64,000 bases of DNA from Paraburkholderia sartisoli (GTDB lineage Bacteria; Pseudomonadota; Gammaproteobacteria; Burkholderiales; Burkholderiaceae): the NCBI RefSeq assembly GCF_900107685.1, contig NZ_FNRQ01000001.1:1240001-1304000 (forward strand), given 5' to 3'. Shown in pieces: positions 50,545 through 58,890 of the stretch. The notes below the pieces were generated by a model. That model was not told where the DNA came from. It worked only from the letters and a program-made list of their open reading frames with translations, and did not search any database. Numbering within the stretch: position 1 is the stretch's first letter; every line of letters starts with the position of its first letter. A program made the position numbers and the translations under genes.

Positions 50545-51875
50545 CGTCGATCCGGCGCTGGCTGCTGGGCTGGCTCATCTTCGGTCTTGCGGCCGCTTCG
50601 CTCGTGGCCGGTTACGGCATCTTCTACACCGCGCGCGAGGAAGCGAGCGAACTGTTCGACTACGAGTTGCGCGCCGTGGCGCTGTCGCTGCCTTCCAACC
50701 TTGAAGGCACTGAAAGCGTGCAGCACACGCGGCCCGATTTTGAAGGCATCTCCGACGACCGCATCGTGATCGCGATCTGGGACAACGACGGCGTACGGGC
50801 TTATCAATCGCTGAGCGCGCCTGAACTGACGCGCTTTCCCGCTGGCATCCGCACGATCGAACGCGGCGAGCGTCACTGGCGCGTGTTCGGGCTGCAGCAG
50901 GCCGGGCGTTTCATCCAGGTCGCGCAGCCGGTGTCGGTGCGCGACGATCTTGCGCTGCAGCTCGCGCTACACACGCTGTGGCCGCTCTGGCTGCTGATCC
51001 CGGTGACGATCGGGCTGGTCCTGTTCGTGGTCGCGCGCGGGCTCGCGCCAATCGGCGGTCTTTCGCGGGCGCTGGCCTCGCGCTCGATCGATTCGCTCGA
51101 GCCGGTGCGTCTGGAAGGGCGCATGCCGGACGAAATCCGCCCGCTTGTCGAGGCGCTGAACGACCTGCTGCAGCGTCTGAACGTGGCGTCGCAGGCGCAG
51201 CGCATGTTCGTCGCGGACGCGGCGCACGAACTGCGTTCGCCGCTGGCCGCGCTGAAGCTGCAGTTGCAGGGCGCCGTGCGCGACGGCTCGCTGGTGGCGC
51301 GCGACCAGACGCTCGAGCGCATCGAAGGCCGGCTCAATCGCCTGATTCATCTGGTCCAGCAGTTGCTGACGCTCGCGCGCGAGGACGCGGAGCCGGCCAC
51401 CTCGATGACGCCCATGAGCCTGAGAAGGGTGGGCGAGCAGTCGGTCGGCGACTTTTCGCTGCTCGCCGAAGCAAAGGATATCGACCTCGGCCTGGAACTG
51501 CTCGCGCCGCGCACGCCCGACGACGCCTATATGGTGCTCGCGGAGCAGCATGGGCTTGGCGTGCTGCTGGACAATCTCGTCGACAACGCGATCCGCTACA
51601 CGCCGGCGGGCGGCAAGATCGACGTGATCCTGAAGCGCGATGCGGATGCCGTCGGTTTTGTCGTCGTCGACAACGGGCCCGGCATTCCGGACAGCGAGCT
51701 GGTGCGCGTGCTCGACCGGTTTTATCGCGTCGCGGACGCCGAGGGACAGGGCAGCGGCCTTGGCCTTGCGATCGCGTCGCGTATTGCGGGGCGGCATCGC
51801 GCGACGCTCACCGTGCGCAACAATGTCGACGCACCGGGCCTGTCGGTGTCGGTAACCGGCTTGCAGCCGCGCTAA
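50541..51875 (+). CDS. Sensor histidine kinase (QseC/PmrB-like)
   Basis: 444 aa membrane kinase. Transmembrane helices: WLLGWLIFGLAAASLVAGYG near the N-terminus and LWLLIPVTIGLVLFVVARGL at about residue 155, bounding a periplasmic sensor of roughly 120 residues. HisKA has the phospho-His in ADAAHELRSPLAALK; HATPase has DNLVDNAIRYTPAGG, DNGPGIPDSEL and GSGLGLAIAS. Partner of the preceding regulator. Signal unknown; PmrB/QseC relatives respond to metal ions, antimicrobial peptides or host signals. Confidence 0.92.
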   Translation: MTSIRRWLLGWLIFGLAAASLVAGYGIFYTAREEASELFDYELRAVALSLPSNLEGTESVQHTRPDFEGISDDRIVIAIWDNDGVRAYQSLSAPELTRFPAGIRTIERGERHWRVFGLQQAGRFIQVAQPVSVRDDLALQLALHTLWPLWLLIPVTIGLVLFVVARGLAPIGGLSRALASRSIDSLEPVRLEGRMPDEIRPLVEALNDLLQRLNVASQAQRMFVADAAHELRSPLAALKLQLQGAVRDGSLVARDQTLERIEGRLNRLIHLVQQLLTLAREDAEPATSMTPMSLRRVGEQSVGDFSLLAEAKDIDLGLELLAPRTPDDAYMVLAEQHGLGVLLDNLVDNAIRYTPAGGKIDVILKRDADAVGFVVVDNGPGIPDSELVRVLDRFYRVADAEGQGSGLGLAIASRIAGRHRATLTVRNNVDAPGLSVSVTGLQPR

Positions 51876-51941
51876 AGGCTTTTGTAATCCGCCGGGTGAT
51901 TCGCCCGATTGATGGCGATCGCGGGTGCGCGCAGGCCGGTT

Positions 51942-51974
51942 CTTAAGATTTCCTTCAGGTATCGCCGGTACTAT
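51942..51974 (+). promoter_or_regulatory. OmpR-family operator and -10 of the hpn operon
   Basis: CTTAAG (51942-51947), spacer ATTTC, CTTCAG (51953-51958), then 10 bp and TACTAT (51969-51974) as the -10. The direct repeat replaces a recognisable -35, as in promoters activated by OmpR-family regulators. The same layout, including the spacer ATTTC, recurs at 58010-58042. Confidence 0.7.
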
Positions 51975-52126
51975 TTCCCCCCGTGTACACCCGACCCGAC
52001 GGGCCCGCTAAATGCGTCCGGCCCACCTGCCGTGGTCGTCCTGAGATCAATGAACGCACGGACTGCACGCGCGCGGCCAACGGACTGGCGGCGCGTGGAT
52101 TGTCACGCGCGCTTGCCGGAGTATCC

Positions 52127-53548
52127 ATGAAAACGCTGTTCTTGCAGGCGCCGTCCTATGACGGTTTCGACGGAGGCGCGGGTTCGCGCTATCAGGCCAA
52201 ACGGGAGATCCGCTCGTTCTGGTATCCGACGTGGCTTGCACAGCCTGCCGCGCTGATCGCCGACAGCCGCGTGCTCGACGCGCCCGCCGATGAGCTTTCG
52301 GTCGATGCAACGCTCGATATCGCGCAGCAATACGATCTCGTCATCATTCACACCAGCACGCCGTCGTTCCCGACGGACGCGCTTTTCGCCGAAGACCTGA
52401 AGAAGCGCAAGCCATCCGTATTGATCGGCATGGTGGGCGCGAAGGTCGCGGTCGATCCGCACAATTCGCTGACCGCGACGGAAGCGATCGACTTCGTCTG
52501 CCGCGAGGAATTCGACTTCACGTGTCAGGAAGTCGCCGAAGGCAAGCCGTTTGCGGAGATTTCCGGGCTCAGCTACCGTGCCCGCGACGGATCGATCGAG
52601 CACAACGCAGCGCGTCCGATTCTGGAAAACATGGACGAGTTGCCGTTTGTCGCGCCGGTATACAAGCGCGACCTCAAGATCGAAAACTATTTCATCGGTT
52701 ATCTGAAGCATCCGTACGTGTCGATCTACACGGGCCGCGGCTGCCGTTCGAAGTGTACGTTCTGCCTGTGGCCGCAGACGGTGGGCGGCCACCGTTACCG
52801 CACGCGCTCCGTCGAGAACGTGCTGGAAGAAGTGAAGTGGATTCGCGACAACATGCCCGAAGTGAAGGAGATCATGTTCGACGACGACACGTTCACGGAC
52901 TTCAAGCCGCGCGTCGAGGAAATCGCGCGTGGGCTCGGCAAGCTGGGCGTGACGTGGTCGTGCAACGCGAAGGCCAACGTGCCGTACGCGACGCTGAAGA
53001 TCATGAAGGAAAACGGGCTGCGCCTGCTGCTCGTGGGCTATGAATCCGGCGACGACCAGATCCTGCTCAACATCAAGAAAGGCCTGCGCACGGACATCGC
53101 GCGGCGCTTCAGCGACGATTGCCGCAAGCTCGGCATCAAGATTCACGGTACGTTCATTCTCGGTCTGCCCGGCGAGACCAAAGAGACGATCGAAAAAACG
53201 ATCGAGTACGCGAAGGAAATCAATCCGCACACGATCCAGGTGTCGCTCGCCGCGCCCTATCCGGGCACGACGCTTTACAACCAGGCGATCGAAAACGGCT
53301 GGCTCGAAGAGAACAAGGTGATCAACCTCGTCAGCAAGGAAGGCGTGCAGCTGGCCGCGATCGGCTATCCGCACCTGTCGCGCGACGAGATCTATCACCA
53401 CCTGGAACGCTTCTACAAGCGCTTCTATTTCCGTCCCTCGAAGATCTGGGAAATCGTCCGCGAAATGCTGATGAGCTGGGAGATGATGAAGCGCCGGCTG
53501 CGCGAAGGCGTCGAATTCTTCCGTTTCCTGCGCGCGCACGAAGCGTGA
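52127..53548 (+). CDS. hpnJ: Hopanoid biosynthesis radical SAM protein HpnJ
   Basis: 473 aa radical S-adenosylmethionine enzyme with an N-terminal B12-binding-like domain (MKTLFLQAPSYDGFDGG ... DLVIIHTSTPSFPTD) and the radical SAM cluster motif CRSKCTFC (Cys-x3-Cys-x2-Cys). In Burkholderia, HpnJ was reported to be needed for making the cyclitol ether head group of bacteriohopanetetrol from the glucosamine form. The ATG at 52127 gives the normal N-terminus; the upstream frame is non-coding. First gene of an overlapping hpnJ-hpnI-hpnL group, downstream of an OmpR-type operator. Confidence 0.93.
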   Translation: MKTLFLQAPSYDGFDGGAGSRYQAKREIRSFWYPTWLAQPAALIADSRVLDAPADELSVDATLDIAQQYDLVIIHTSTPSFPTDALFAEDLKKRKPSVLIGMVGAKVAVDPHNSLTATEAIDFVCREEFDFTCQEVAEGKPFAEISGLSYRARDGSIEHNAARPILENMDELPFVAPVYKRDLKIENYFIGYLKHPYVSIYTGRGCRSKCTFCLWPQTVGGHRYRTRSVENVLEEVKWIRDNMPEVKEIMFDDDTFTDFKPRVEEIARGLGKLGVTWSCNAKANVPYATLKIMKENGLRLLLVGYESGDDQILLNIKKGLRTDIARRFSDDCRKLGIKIHGTFILGLPGETKETIEKTIEYAKEINPHTIQVSLAAPYPGTTLYNQAIENGWLEENKVINLVSKEGVQLAAIGYPHLSRDEIYHHLERFYKRFYFRPSKIWEIVREMLMSWEMMKRRLREGVEFFRFLRAHEA

Positions 53549-54735
53549 GCGCGCTGCTCGCGCCCGACGGTCCGGCGCACGCGCTGCATCTGCTGCTCGC
53601 TGCGCTGGCCCTCGTGTGCGGTGCGTGTACGCTCTTCGGTATCGGCTACACGCTGCTGGCGGCGACGCTGGCACGCCGTTTCTTCAGGCGCCCGGGCGCG
53701 GAGCCGGCAAGCTTCCCTCCGGTCACGATCGTCAAGCCGCTGCATGGCAATGAATGGGCGCTGTCCGCCAACCTCGCGAGCTTTTGCGCGCAGGATTATC
53801 CGGGCGATGTGCAGTTCCTGTTTGGCGTACACGATCCCGCCGACCCCGCGCTGGGCGTGCTCGACGCGTTGCGCCGCGCGCATCCCGAAGCGGATATCCG
53901 GGTGGTCGCGGATGCGCGTCTGCACGGCCCGAACCGCAAGATGAGCAACATCCTCAACATGCTGCCGCATGCGCGGCATGACGTGCTCGTATTCGCCGAC
54001 AGCGATGTCGGCGTCGAGCCGACGTATCTGCGCCAGGTGATCGGCGAGTTGCAGAAGCCGGGCGTGGGTCTCGTCACGTGCGTCTATCGCGGCGCGCCCG
54101 ATCCCGGCTTCTGGCCGCGTCTGTCCGCGAGGGCCACCAACTACCAGTTTCTGCCTGGCGTCGTTACCGGTCTCGCGCTTGGTCTCGCACAGCCGTGCTT
54201 CGGACAGACCATCGCGATGCGCCGCGACACGCTCGATAAAATCGGTGGTCTCGCGCCGTTCGTCCATCATCTCGCGGAAGATCACGCGATCGGCGAAGCG
54301 GTGCGCAGGCTCGGCGAGCGGGTGGCGATTCCGCCGTTCGCCGTCTCGCATGCGTGCGTCGAGACCAGCGCGGCGAAGCTCGTCGCGCACGAACTGCGCT
54401 GGAGTCGTACGATACGTCACGTCGATCCGCCCGGCCATCTCGGCTCGGTGCTCATGCATCCGCTCGCGTTCGCGCTGCTGGGCGTGGCGCTTTCGGATGG
54501 CGCGCCGTGGGCGTGGTCCTGCCTGGCGGCATCCGTGGTGGCACGCATGGTGCTTCAGCTAGTGCTCGATCACGCGCTCAGGCAGCGGCCGCGTGACCTC
54601 TGGCTGCTGCCGGCGTGGGACGTGGTGGCGTTTGCGATCTTCGTGGCGAGCTTCTTTTCCTCACGCGTGATCTGGCGTGGTTTCAGCTTCAATGTGGACG
54701 ACGATGGACTGCTGTCGCCGGTTCAGGATGAATGA
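53545..54735 (+). CDS. hpnI: Hopanoid glycosyltransferase HpnI
   Basis: 396 aa membrane glycosyltransferase of the ceramide-glucosyltransferase-like GT2/GT21 group, thought to add N-acetylglucosamine to bacteriohopanetetrol. It has an N-terminal membrane helix, nucleotide-sugar motif VTIVKPLHGNEW, the DxD-type VFADSDVGVE, a (Q/R)xxRW-like LRWSRTIRHV, and C-terminal membrane helices. The start is GTG at 53545, overlapping the hpnJ stop (GTGA). The stop overlaps hpnL. The deacetylase HpnK that usually acts next is not encoded beside it. Confidence 0.92.
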   Translation: MSALLAPDGPAHALHLLLAALALVCGACTLFGIGYTLLAATLARRFFRRPGAEPASFPPVTIVKPLHGNEWALSANLASFCAQDYPGDVQFLFGVHDPADPALGVLDALRRAHPEADIRVVADARLHGPNRKMSNILNMLPHARHDVLVFADSDVGVEPTYLRQVIGELQKPGVGLVTCVYRGAPDPGFWPRLSARATNYQFLPGVVTGLALGLAQPCFGQTIAMRRDTLDKIGGLAPFVHHLAEDHAIGEAVRRLGERVAIPPFAVSHACVETSAAKLVAHELRWSRTIRHVDPPGHLGSVLMHPLAFALLGVALSDGAPWAWSCLAASVVARMVLQLVLDHALRQRPRDLWLLPAWDVVAFAIFVASFFSSRVIWRGFSFNVDDDGLLSPVQDE

Positions 54736-55798
54736 CAACACTCTGTCGACTGTAAAACGTGCATCGCTGATGAAACATCTGGGCCGGATCACGGCGCTCG
54801 CCGGTCTCGTGATCTCGCTTGCGCTCGTGTATCGCGAGCATCCTGCCGCGGTTCTCGGGTTGATGCGCGAGGCGGGCGCCGGTCTCGTGCTCGCCGGGCT
54901 CGCGCACGTGCTGCCGATGCTCGCCAATGCGCGCGACTGGCAGACGCTGATTCGCGGCACGCGGCGTCCGCGCTTCACGCAAATGTTGCGCCTCGTCTGG
55001 GTACGCGAGTCGGTGAACAGCATGTTGCCGGTCGCGCGCGTGGGCGGCGAAATCGTGTCGTTCCGGATGCTGCGACGCTGGGGCGTGAGGTCGCCGGTCG
55101 CGGTGGCGAGCCTTGTCGTCGACATGCAGCTCACCGTCATCAGCCAGCTGATGTTCACGATGGTCGGCATCGGCTTTCTGTTTGCCCATGCGCAGTCGGG
55201 CACGTTGCGGCTCGCCAGCGACCTGGCATGGGGTGTCGTCGTGCTCGCGCCGTTGCTGGTGCTCTTCGCGATGGTGCAGCACGCGAGCCCGTTCGAGCGC
55301 ATCACGCGCGTGCTCAACCGCGTGACGAGCGGCAAGCTCGCCGCGATGACGGGCGAGTCCGCGCAGATCGACCGCACGATCAAGCACATCTGGCGCAGGC
55401 GGCCGGTCGTGCTGCGTTATCTCTTCGTCTGGCAGCCGCTGCAGTGCATCGCGACTTCGCTGGAGATCTGGATCGCGCTGTATTTTCTGCACGCGCCGGT
55501 GAGTTTCACCGAGGCTGTCGTGATCGAATCGTTGATCCAGGCCGTGAGCAGCGCGGCGTTCTTCGTGCCGGGCGGCCTCGGCGTGCAGGAGGGCGGATTT
55601 ATCCTGATCGGCGGCGCGCTCGGCCTCGATCCGGCGACGTGTCTCGCGCTCGCGGGCGCGCGCCGCATTCGCGATCTGCTGATTTTCATTCCCGGGCTCG
55701 TTGCGTGGCAGTTCGCCGAATCGACCCGTGAGGGACGCACGGCGGCGTGGCGCCCGGCGCGGCGCAACGACCCGGACCGTCAGGTCACCGGCTCGTAA
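54728..55798 (+). CDS. hpnL: Hopanoid-associated membrane protein HpnL (flippase-like)
   Basis: 356 aa, about eight hydrophobic helices, of the lysylphosphatidylglycerol-synthase transmembrane (UPF0104) family. Typical segments: RITALAGLVISLALVYREHP, SVNSMLPVARVGGEIVSFRMLRRWG, FFVPGGLGVQEGGFILIG. The exact role of HpnL is not settled; transport or flipping of modified hopanoids is a common suggestion. The ATG at 54728 overlaps the hpnI stop by 8 bp. The 3' end overlaps the convergent kinase gene by 19 bp. Confidence 0.88.
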   Translation: MNDNTLSTVKRASLMKHLGRITALAGLVISLALVYREHPAAVLGLMREAGAGLVLAGLAHVLPMLANARDWQTLIRGTRRPRFTQMLRLVWVRESVNSMLPVARVGGEIVSFRMLRRWGVRSPVAVASLVVDMQLTVISQLMFTMVGIGFLFAHAQSGTLRLASDLAWGVVVLAPLLVLFAMVQHASPFERITRVLNRVTSGKLAAMTGESAQIDRTIKHIWRRRPVVLRYLFVWQPLQCIATSLEIWIALYFLHAPVSFTEAVVIESLIQAVSSAAFFVPGGLGVQEGGFILIGGALGLDPATCLALAGARRIRDLLIFIPGLVAWQFAESTREGRTAAWRPARRNDPDRQVTGS

Positions 55799-57183
55799 GC
55801 GGGAAACGAAATCTCGGTCGCGAGCCCGCGATTGTCGATGCCGGTGCCGAATGTCAATCGCGCATCGAAGTGCTCGACGATTCGCGCGACGATCGATAAC
55901 CCGAGCCCGCTGCCGTTCGCCTCGTTTCCCTTGGCCCTGAAAAAACGGTTCGTCAGATTCGCGAGGTCGCCGTGCGCGACGCCGGGTCCGTCGTCGCGCA
56001 CGGTCAGCAACACGCGTTGCGCTTCGCGGCGCACGGCCACTTCGATTGCGCCGCCCGCGCGGCCATACTTGATCGAGTTGTCGATCAGGTTGTCGAGCAG
56101 GATGCCGATCAGCACGGGCTCCGCGGTGATCTCCGCCTGGAGGTCGCCGGTGAGCGCGACGGTCATGTTCTTTTGCAGCGCGTTCTGTTCGTTCGCAAGC
56201 ACCGCGTCGCGCGCGACGACGCCCGCCTGAAGCGGCAATGTGTTCAACTTTTCGTGCTCGTCGAGCCGCGCGAGGAGCAGCAACTGCTCCGCGAGCCGCG
56301 CGCTGCGATCGACGCCCCGCACGACGCGCTGCATCGCCAGCCGTTGCAGCACCGGGTCGGATTCGCCCATCGCGACCTGCGCCTGGACCTTGATGGCGGC
56401 GAGCGGGGTCTTGAGTTCGTGCGCGGCGTCGGCGGTGAACGCGCGCTCGCGTTCGATCGAATGCCGCAGGCGCGAGAGCACATGATTGATCGCGTCGACG
56501 AGCGGGCGGACCTCGGTCGGCGCACGGCCCATGTCGATCGGCTCGAGCTTGTGGATGTCGCGCGCGCGGATCGCCTTCGACAATGTCCTGAGCGGCGCCA
56601 TGCTGAAGCCGATGCTGAACCAGACGAAGAGCGCGAGCACCGGCAGCGCGATGACGATCGGCCGCGCGATGCGCCGCGCGACACCGCTCACGAGATCGCT
56701 GCGTGTATTGGCCGGTTCGAAGACGCGCACGCTGTGGCCGAGCGTGGTGTTGCGCAGGGTGAACGTGTGCCACGACCGGCCGCCGAGAACCAGCGTGCGC
56801 GCGCCGCTGACGGGCGGCACGGGCAGGTCGGCGGCGTGCAGCGCGACGAGTTGCGGACTCGCGGCCAGCACGCGGTTGTCGGCGTCGCGCACCTGGAAGA
56901 GCGCGTCGCGCGGCAGCGTGTCGTCGTCGTCTTCGTCGCTCGCGCCGGGGTCGCCACCTTTTTCTTCTTCGCGCACGTCGATGCGCGCATTGGCGAGCGT
57001 GACCAGGTTCGGCTGGTCGAGCAACGCGAGAATCTGCGCCAGTTCGGCGAGGCGGGCGTTTTCCCAGTCGCTGACCTCGTCGGTGGCCTGTCGATAGCTC
57101 GACACGAGCGCGATGCTCCAGACGAGCGCGATGCTGGCCAGCACGAGCAGCATCAGGCGACGCCGGATCGACCCCAGGATCAT
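55780..57183 (-). CDS. Sensor histidine kinase, second QseC/PmrB-like system
   Basis: 467 aa. Helix 1 RRLMLLVLASIALVWSIALVSS and helix 2 RPIVIALPVLALFVWFSIGFS bound a periplasmic sensor region with an acidic run (DEDDDD), which may bind cations. HisKA has TADAAHELKTPLAAIK; HATPase has DNLIDNSIKYGRAGG, DDGPGVAHGD and GSGLGLSIV. The ATG overlaps the stop of the regulator gene (ATGA). It converges on hpnL and overlaps its last 19 bp. Confidence 0.92.
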   Translation of the reverse strand: MILGSIRRRLMLLVLASIALVWSIALVSSYRQATDEVSDWENARLAELAQILALLDQPNLVTLANARIDVREEEKGGDPGASDEDDDDTLPRDALFQVRDADNRVLAASPQLVALHAADLPVPPVSGARTLVLGGRSWHTFTLRNTTLGHSVRVFEPANTRSDLVSGVARRIARPIVIALPVLALFVWFSIGFSMAPLRTLSKAIRARDIHKLEPIDMGRAPTEVRPLVDAINHVLSRLRHSIERERAFTADAAHELKTPLAAIKVQAQVAMGESDPVLQRLAMQRVVRGVDRSARLAEQLLLLARLDEHEKLNTLPLQAGVVARDAVLANEQNALQKNMTVALTGDLQAEITAEPVLIGILLDNLIDNSIKYGRAGGAIEVAVRREAQRVLLTVRDDGPGVAHGDLANLTNRFFRAKGNEANGSGLGLSIVARIVEHFDARLTFGTGIDNRGLATEISFPAYEPVT

Positions 57184-57839
57184 GGTTTTTCCACGACGTA
57201 GCCGATCCCGCGCACGGTCGTGATCAGCGTCGCGCCCAGCTTCTTGCGCAGGTTCGAGATGTGGACCTCGATCGCGTTGCTCTCGACTTCTTCCTGCCAT
57301 CCATAAAGGCTCTCTTCAAGCCGCGAGCGCGACTGCGGCACGCCCGGATTCGTGACCAGCTGGTGCAGGATCGCCCATTCGCGCGACGTCAGCGGCACGC
57401 GGGTTCCGTCGAGCGCGGCGGTGCGCGAGGTGGGATCGACGGTGAGGCCGCCGTGACGGATCAGCTCGACGCTGCGGCCCTGCGCGCGCCGCAGCAGCGC
57501 ACGGCAGCGCGCGATGAGTTCGACGAGATCGAAGGGCTTGCCGAGATAGTCGTCGGCACCGGCGTCGAGACCGTCCACGCGGTCCGCGACCGTGCCTTTC
57601 GCGGTCAGCACGAGCACGGGCACGTCCTTGCCGGCGGCTCGCAGCCGGCGCAGCACTTCCGTGCCGGAAATCAGCGGCAGGCCGAGGTCGAGAATGACGA
57701 GCGCGTAATCGGTGGTGGAAAGGGCGAGATCGGCCTTGTTTCCGTCCCGCGCCCAGTCGACGGTGAAACCCGCCTGACGAAGCCCCGCTTCGACGCCACA
57801 GCCAATCAGGTCGTCGTCTTCAACAAGAAGCACACGCAT
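57180..57839 (-). CDS. OmpR-family response regulator, second QseB/PmrA-like system
   Basis: 219 aa from the ATG at 57839, which gives the standard MRVLLVEDDDLIG start. Phospho-Asp in LVILDLGLPLISG, Thr in VLTAKGTVADR, Lys in DDYLGKPFDLVEL. The DNA-binding domain has LTSREWAILHQLVTNPG and recognition helix NAIEVHISNLRKKLG, very like that of the regulator at 49882-50544, so overlapping DNA targets are plausible. A CTTCAG direct repeat lies in the divergent promoter region upstream. Confidence 0.93.
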   Translation of the reverse strand: MRVLLVEDDDLIGCGVEAGLRQAGFTVDWARDGNKADLALSTTDYALVILDLGLPLISGTEVLRRLRAAGKDVPVLVLTAKGTVADRVDGLDAGADDYLGKPFDLVELIARCRALLRRAQGRSVELIRHGGLTVDPTSRTAALDGTRVPLTSREWAILHQLVTNPGVPQSRSRLEESLYGWQEEVESNAIEVHISNLRKKLGATLITTVRGIGYVVEKP

Positions 57840-58009
57840 GAGAAAAATATCCGTTTCAGGTATCGCAATGGTGCGGCGCATGCCGGTCGTTCAGCGGATT
57901 GCGAATTCACAGTTGCCGCATGTGAATCGTCATATCGCGCGGAATCAGGACGACAGCTTTGCCGAAGGCATATTACGCTGCCTTTCACGCGTTTTCCTTG
58001 CAATCGCTG

Positions 58010-58042
58010 CTTCAGATTTCCTTCAGGTTGGATCGGTACTAT
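58010..58042 (+). promoter_or_regulatory. OmpR-family operator and -10 of the 58123 gene
   Basis: CTTCAG (58010-58015), spacer ATTTC, CTTCAG (58021-58026), then 10 bp and TACTAT (58037-58042). The layout equals that of 51942-51974. It drives rightward; it is also in the region divergent from the second regulator gene. Confidence 0.7.
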
Positions 58043-58122
58043 CGGCCGCAGGTGAAATTCGCCCGCATCGAGGGGTGGATTTTCTTGTTGCCGTCGTTTT
58101 GCATGAATCATCCGGTCCCGTC

Positions 58123-58518
58123 ATGAAGCCAGCCGTCGTCGACATGCTGCGCGCCCATTTACTGACCGCATCGCTCGCTGCGATGTGCTTTCAGGTCGCC
58201 GCGCTCGTGTCGCTCTTCTTCAACGTCTCCGAGGCGTCGCTCGAATCCGCGCCGTTCAGGCTGTTCGCGCTGGGGTGTGTCGTCACGAGTGTGCTGCTCA
58301 CGCGGCAGGTTGCCTCGATGTCGTTCAGTCGCGCGCTGCACAGCCGTCACGCGACGTATCGCACGGTGGCCGCGCAGGGCGGCCTGGTCTCGGTGGCTTT
58401 GAACTGTCCGCTGCGCATGCTGGTGATCCTGCATCTGCGCATGAGGGGCAGGCCGTTCGAGCTGGTGCAACACCAGCCGCTCTGCGCGAAGGTGCGCAGC
58501 AGCACGTATCGCCACTGA
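58123..58518 (+). CDS. Small membrane protein of unknown function
   Basis: 131 aa from the ATG at 58123. Two hydrophobic helices are visible (MCFQVAALVSLFFNV region and FRLFALGCVVTSVLLTRQVA), then a basic C-terminal part with RMLVILHLRMRGRPFE. Third-position GC supports coding. The ribosome binding site is poor, and the frame is open further upstream. It is downstream of a strong OmpR-type operator/promoter pair and divergent from a two-component system, so it may be part of that regulon. No family recognised. Confidence 0.6.
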   Translation: MKPAVVDMLRAHLLTASLAAMCFQVAALVSLFFNVSEASLESAPFRLFALGCVVTSVLLTRQVASMSFSRALHSRHATYRTVAAQGGLVSVALNCPLRMLVILHLRMRGRPFELVQHQPLCAKVRSSTYRH

Positions 58519-58890
58519 ATGCCGTATCCGGCGCGGCTTCGATAGCGTGCGCCGCGTGCCGTATCCCTCCATCGATCCAGTCTCGTAACCCTACTGACGA
58601 CGCCAGTCCGTCGCGACCCGGCCCACGTAAGCCCTGGTCGAATCGAACGTTGGCGGCGTTCCGGCGCTCGCCGGCCTCCGCGCAGTCCTGATCGACGTCG
58701 CGGCATACCCCGCAGGCTTGTGCAAGTCAACAAACCGCCATTACGCTCATCTGCGAGGTGCCATCAGGCAAAATGGCTAGCCTGGCCGGCGCTGAAACGC
58801 GCATATGCGTGATCCACATGGCTGGCGACCAGACCGGTCGGGCGCGGCACTTGCGCCTGCCGAGGAAAATCAAACGACTGGAGACGGAAC
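58519..58890. other. Intergenic stretch
   Basis: No gene or clear element seen. It should hold the promoter of the exported-protein gene at 58891. Confidence 0.5.

Noticed and set aside
52103..53674. 523-codon open frame on the minus strand
   Set aside because: Antisense to hpnJ, which has a complete radical SAM motif.
54689..56773. 694-codon open frame on the minus strand
   Set aside because: It is Arg/His-rich without motifs and is antisense to hpnL and out of frame with the kinase gene; a GC-rich shadow.
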